This document shows, piece after piece, positions 5,317 through 6,638 of a stretch of 6,638 bases of DNA. The DNA is taken from positions 1 through 6,638 of the forward strand of contig JAEVZN010000382.1 of NCBI GenBank assembly GCA_023392205.1. The letters are read 5' to 3'. The position numbers were made by a program, and so were the translations under genes. The notes under the pieces are model-generated. The model was given only the letters and a program-made list of their open reading frames with translations, had not been told where the DNA came from and searched no databases. The DNA is from Pseudomonadota bacterium. GTDB taxonomy: Bacteria; Pseudomonadota; Alphaproteobacteria; Rhizobiales; Xanthobacteraceae. Within the stretch, counting starts at the first letter, position 1. Each line of letters begins with the position of its first letter.

Positions 5317-5352
5317 CATACAAACCGCAAACGGTGGTTTGCTGTTTGTATG
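5317..5352. promoter_or_regulatory. Large imperfect dyad that includes the recombinase start codon
   Basis: CATACAAACCGCAAA (5317-5331) and TTTGCTGTTTGTATG (5338-5352) are complementary at 14 of 15 positions, with a 6-bp centre (CGGTGG). The right arm ends exactly with the ATG of the recombinase. On DNA this is a plausible operator or recombinase-binding (res-type) site. On RNA it would form a stem that buries the start codon and so could restrain translation. No ordinary Shine-Dalgarno is visible before the ATG, which suits either a leaderless transcript or strict control. Confidence 0.65.
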
Positions 5353-6030
5353 GACAGGGCGATTGCCTACTTGCGAGTCTCGACACAGCGGCAGCAGCGC
5401 TCTGGACTGGGGATCGAAGCCCAACGGGCGGCAATCGACCGGTTCGCCGAAGCGGAAGGCATTTCCCTGGTCGGCGAGTACATCGAGGCCGAAACCGGCA
5501 AGGGTGCTGACGCGCTCGACCGGCGGCCTAAGCTGGCGGCAGCCCTCGCGGCCGCCAAGTCAGCGAAATGCTGCGTGATGGTGTCAAAGCTCGACCGTCT
5601 CTCCCGCGACGTCGCCTTCGTGGCCGGGCTGATGGCGCAGAAGGTTCCGTTCATCGTTGCCGAGCTTGGCCGTGACGCGGATCCGTTTATGCTCCACCTG
5701 TACGCCGCCTTGGCCGAGAAAGAGCGGCGGATGATTTCGGAGCGAACCAAGGCCGCTCTGGCGGCAAAGCGCGCGGCCGGGGCTAGGCTTGGTAACCCGG
5801 TGAGCGCACTGGACGCGGCTAAACTTGGCCGAGAGGTGCAGTCAGCGACCGCGGACCGATATGTCCGCGAGCTATTGCCATTCCTGACGACCTTGCGCGC
5901 TGGGGGCATCACCAGCATCGGCGCCACGACGAAAGCGCTTAATGAGCGCGGGGTCCGATCCCCCCGTGGGGGTCGATGGCATGTTTCCTCGGTGTCGAAC
6001 CTTCTCGCCCGTGCGCAACGCATTGCTTGA
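5350..6030 (+). CDS. Serine recombinase (resolvase/invertase family)
   Basis: This 226-aa enzyme cuts and rejoins DNA through a serine nucleophile. Residues 1 to about 140 are the catalytic resolvase domain: [15 protein letters not shown] places the expected nucleophile at Ser11 with Arg9 nearby, [10 protein letters not shown] (78-87) supplies the conserved arginines (Arg83, Arg86), and [15 protein letters not shown] (123-137) matches the long helix. Residues about 140-226 are the DNA-binding part, with [20 protein letters not shown] (196-215) typical of the C-terminal HTH of this family. The length fits small resolvases and invertases, not large phage integrases. The start is ATG 5350, which closes the dyad at 5317-5352. 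After the stop there is only a weak GCAA-CGCA-TTGC hairpin and T-rich tract (about 6015-6040). It lies between the zinc-ribbon/CAP genes and a truncated transporter, so it may belong to an element that caused that truncation. Confidence 0.92.
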   Translation: MDRAIAYLRVSTQRQQRSGLGIEAQRAAIDRFAEAEGISLVGEYIEAETGKGADALDRRPKLAAALAAAKSAKCCVMVSKLDRLSRDVAFVAGLMAQKVPFIVAELGRDADPFMLHLYAALAEKERRMISERTKAALAAKRAAGARLGNPVSALDAAKLGREVQSATADRYVRELLPFLTTLRAGGITSIGATTKALNERGVRSPRGGRWHVSSVSNLLARAQRIA

Positions 6031-6061
6031 TTTGTTTTTATAGGCGGGAAATTCGCTCTGA

Positions 6062-6310
6062 GACGCGGGCCGAGGTTCGCTGTTGCGGCTATTACAGCGA
6101 CCGTGGGCCAGCCGGGAGCTGGTCCAGGATTGGAGCGCACAACTCTTTCCCGCGGCGGTGAGCGCGGCGCAGACGCCTCACCCGGCGCTCTCGTGGACAG
6201 GTTTTCTCTGGAGCCTCGTGCCGGTAACGCTCGGCAATATGGTTGGAGGCGGTGTGCTGGTGGGCGGCGTGTACTGGTTCGTCTATCTGCGTGGCCAAGA
6301 GCAGCCCTAA
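6062..6310 (+). pseudogene. C-terminal remnant of a formate/nitrite transporter (FNT/FocA family) gene
   Basis: A frame opens after a TGA at 6059-6061 and closes with TAA at 6308-6310, giving 82 codons with no credible ATG start or ribosome-binding site. The last 40 or so residues are characteristic of the final membrane segment of FNT channels, which pass formate or nitrite across the inner membrane: LSWTGFLWSLVPVTLGNMV followed by GGGVLVGGVYWFVYLR. Such proteins normally have about 260-290 residues and six helices, so roughly the first three quarters are missing. Homology is clear from about 6180; the sequence from 6062 to about 6125 may be unrelated junction DNA. The remnant ends 7 bp from the convergent permease stop. 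It was probably beheaded when the recombinase-bearing segment arrived or by a deletion; the other part is not in this window. Confidence 0.75.
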
Positions 6311-6317
6311 ATGCTCG

Positions 6318-6638
6318 TCAGTGCGGTGGGCTCTTTGCTATCCTGCCGTAAAGTGCCATGTAGGTCAGCAGTATGCCTGCAACCATGGCTCCGGCCAGCG
6401 CAGGGGCGACCCAATCTCCATTGACGACTCGCTGCAGGATCAGTGCTGTACAGATCAGCACGCCACCGGCCGGCAGAGCCGGGTGGATTTCAAATGCCCC
6501 CCTGGGTTCGCCCGCGCGTCGTCGCAAGATCACCAGCGCGGCGTTCATCAAGGCGAACACCAGTAGCAGAAGCAGAACCGCTGCAGAGGCGAGCTGGGCT
6601 ATCGAGCCAAGCAGTGCTAGCGGCCCCAACAGTACAAG
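6318..6638 (-). CDS. APC-family amino-acid permease, C-terminal part (start beyond right edge)
   Basis: The minus-strand frame is open to the window edge and ends at TGA (6320-6318), giving 106 visible residues. A TTG at 6629 is in frame, but the codons before it are also open, so the true start is most likely outside. Hydrophobic segments are GSIAQLASAAVLLLLLVFAL plus MNAALVIL, then AGGVLICTALIL, then WVAPALAGAMVAGILLTYMA. The loop RRRAGEPRGAFEIHPALPAG between the first two matches the end of APC-superfamily transporters, where a basic GEPRGAFxxP loop precedes the last helices. The role would be proton- or substrate-coupled uptake or exchange of amino acids at the inner membrane; the substrate cannot be told from this end. 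It converges with the FNT remnant, with 7 bp between the stops and no clear terminator. Confidence 0.75.
   Translation of the reverse strand, partial: LVLLGPLALLGSIAQLASAAVLLLLLVFALMNAALVILRRRAGEPRGAFEIHPALPAGGVLICTALILQRVVNGDWVAPALAGAMVAGILLTYMALYGRIAKSPPH

Noticed and set aside
5367..6140. A 257-codon minus-strand frame opposite the recombinase
   Set aside because: It mirrors the recombinase gene; the product is serine/arginine/alanine-rich with no domain pattern.

Overview
The window looks like a mobile or mosaic chromosomal region of a GC-rich proteobacterium, most likely an alphaproteobacterium. The grounds are the GC-rich codon use, a phage-type trio (DUF5681 protein, ParB-like/DNA methyltransferase, HTH protein) often seen together in alphaproteobacterial prophages, and a tiny zinc-ribbon protein next to a very short CAP-domain protein. 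The lineage is inferred from remembered family resemblance, because no search could be run.

Layout, left to right. (1) Positions 1-1686 hold two minus-strand genes of unknown function, joined by an 8-bp stop/start overlap. The upstream gene (385 aa) is complete. The downstream gene starts at 536 and runs off the left edge. This stretch looks less GC-rich than the genes to its right. (2) Positions 1687-2224 are noncoding and densely patterned. They hold a family of direct and inverted CATAGGCGCCCT repeats, a 20-bp-period tandem repeat, and a perfect 9-bp palindrome that contains an extended -10 promoter element. (3) Positions 2225-4384 are a tightly overlapping plus-strand operon: DUF5681 protein, ParB-like/beta-class DNA methyltransferase, and a terminase-small-subunit-like HTH protein. 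No terminase large subunit follows, so this is probably the leading piece of a decayed or rearranged packaging module.

(4) Positions 4450-4992 hold a minus-strand gene pair: a 59-aa zinc-ribbon protein, then, 3 nt later, a 119-aa exported CAP-superfamily protein. (5) Positions 4993-5349 are a noncoding spacer that ends in a large dyad reaching into the start codon of a serine recombinase (5350-6030). (6) On the right, a truncated C-terminus of a formate/nitrite transporter family protein (to 6310) converges with the C-terminus of an APC-type amino-acid permease whose start lies beyond the right edge.

The likely reading is that phage-derived and recombinase-borne segments have accumulated beside ordinary chromosomal genes, with the beheaded transporter marking an insertion or deletion scar. 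The least explained parts are the two-gene cassette at the left and the repeat-rich control region between it and the methyltransferase operon.
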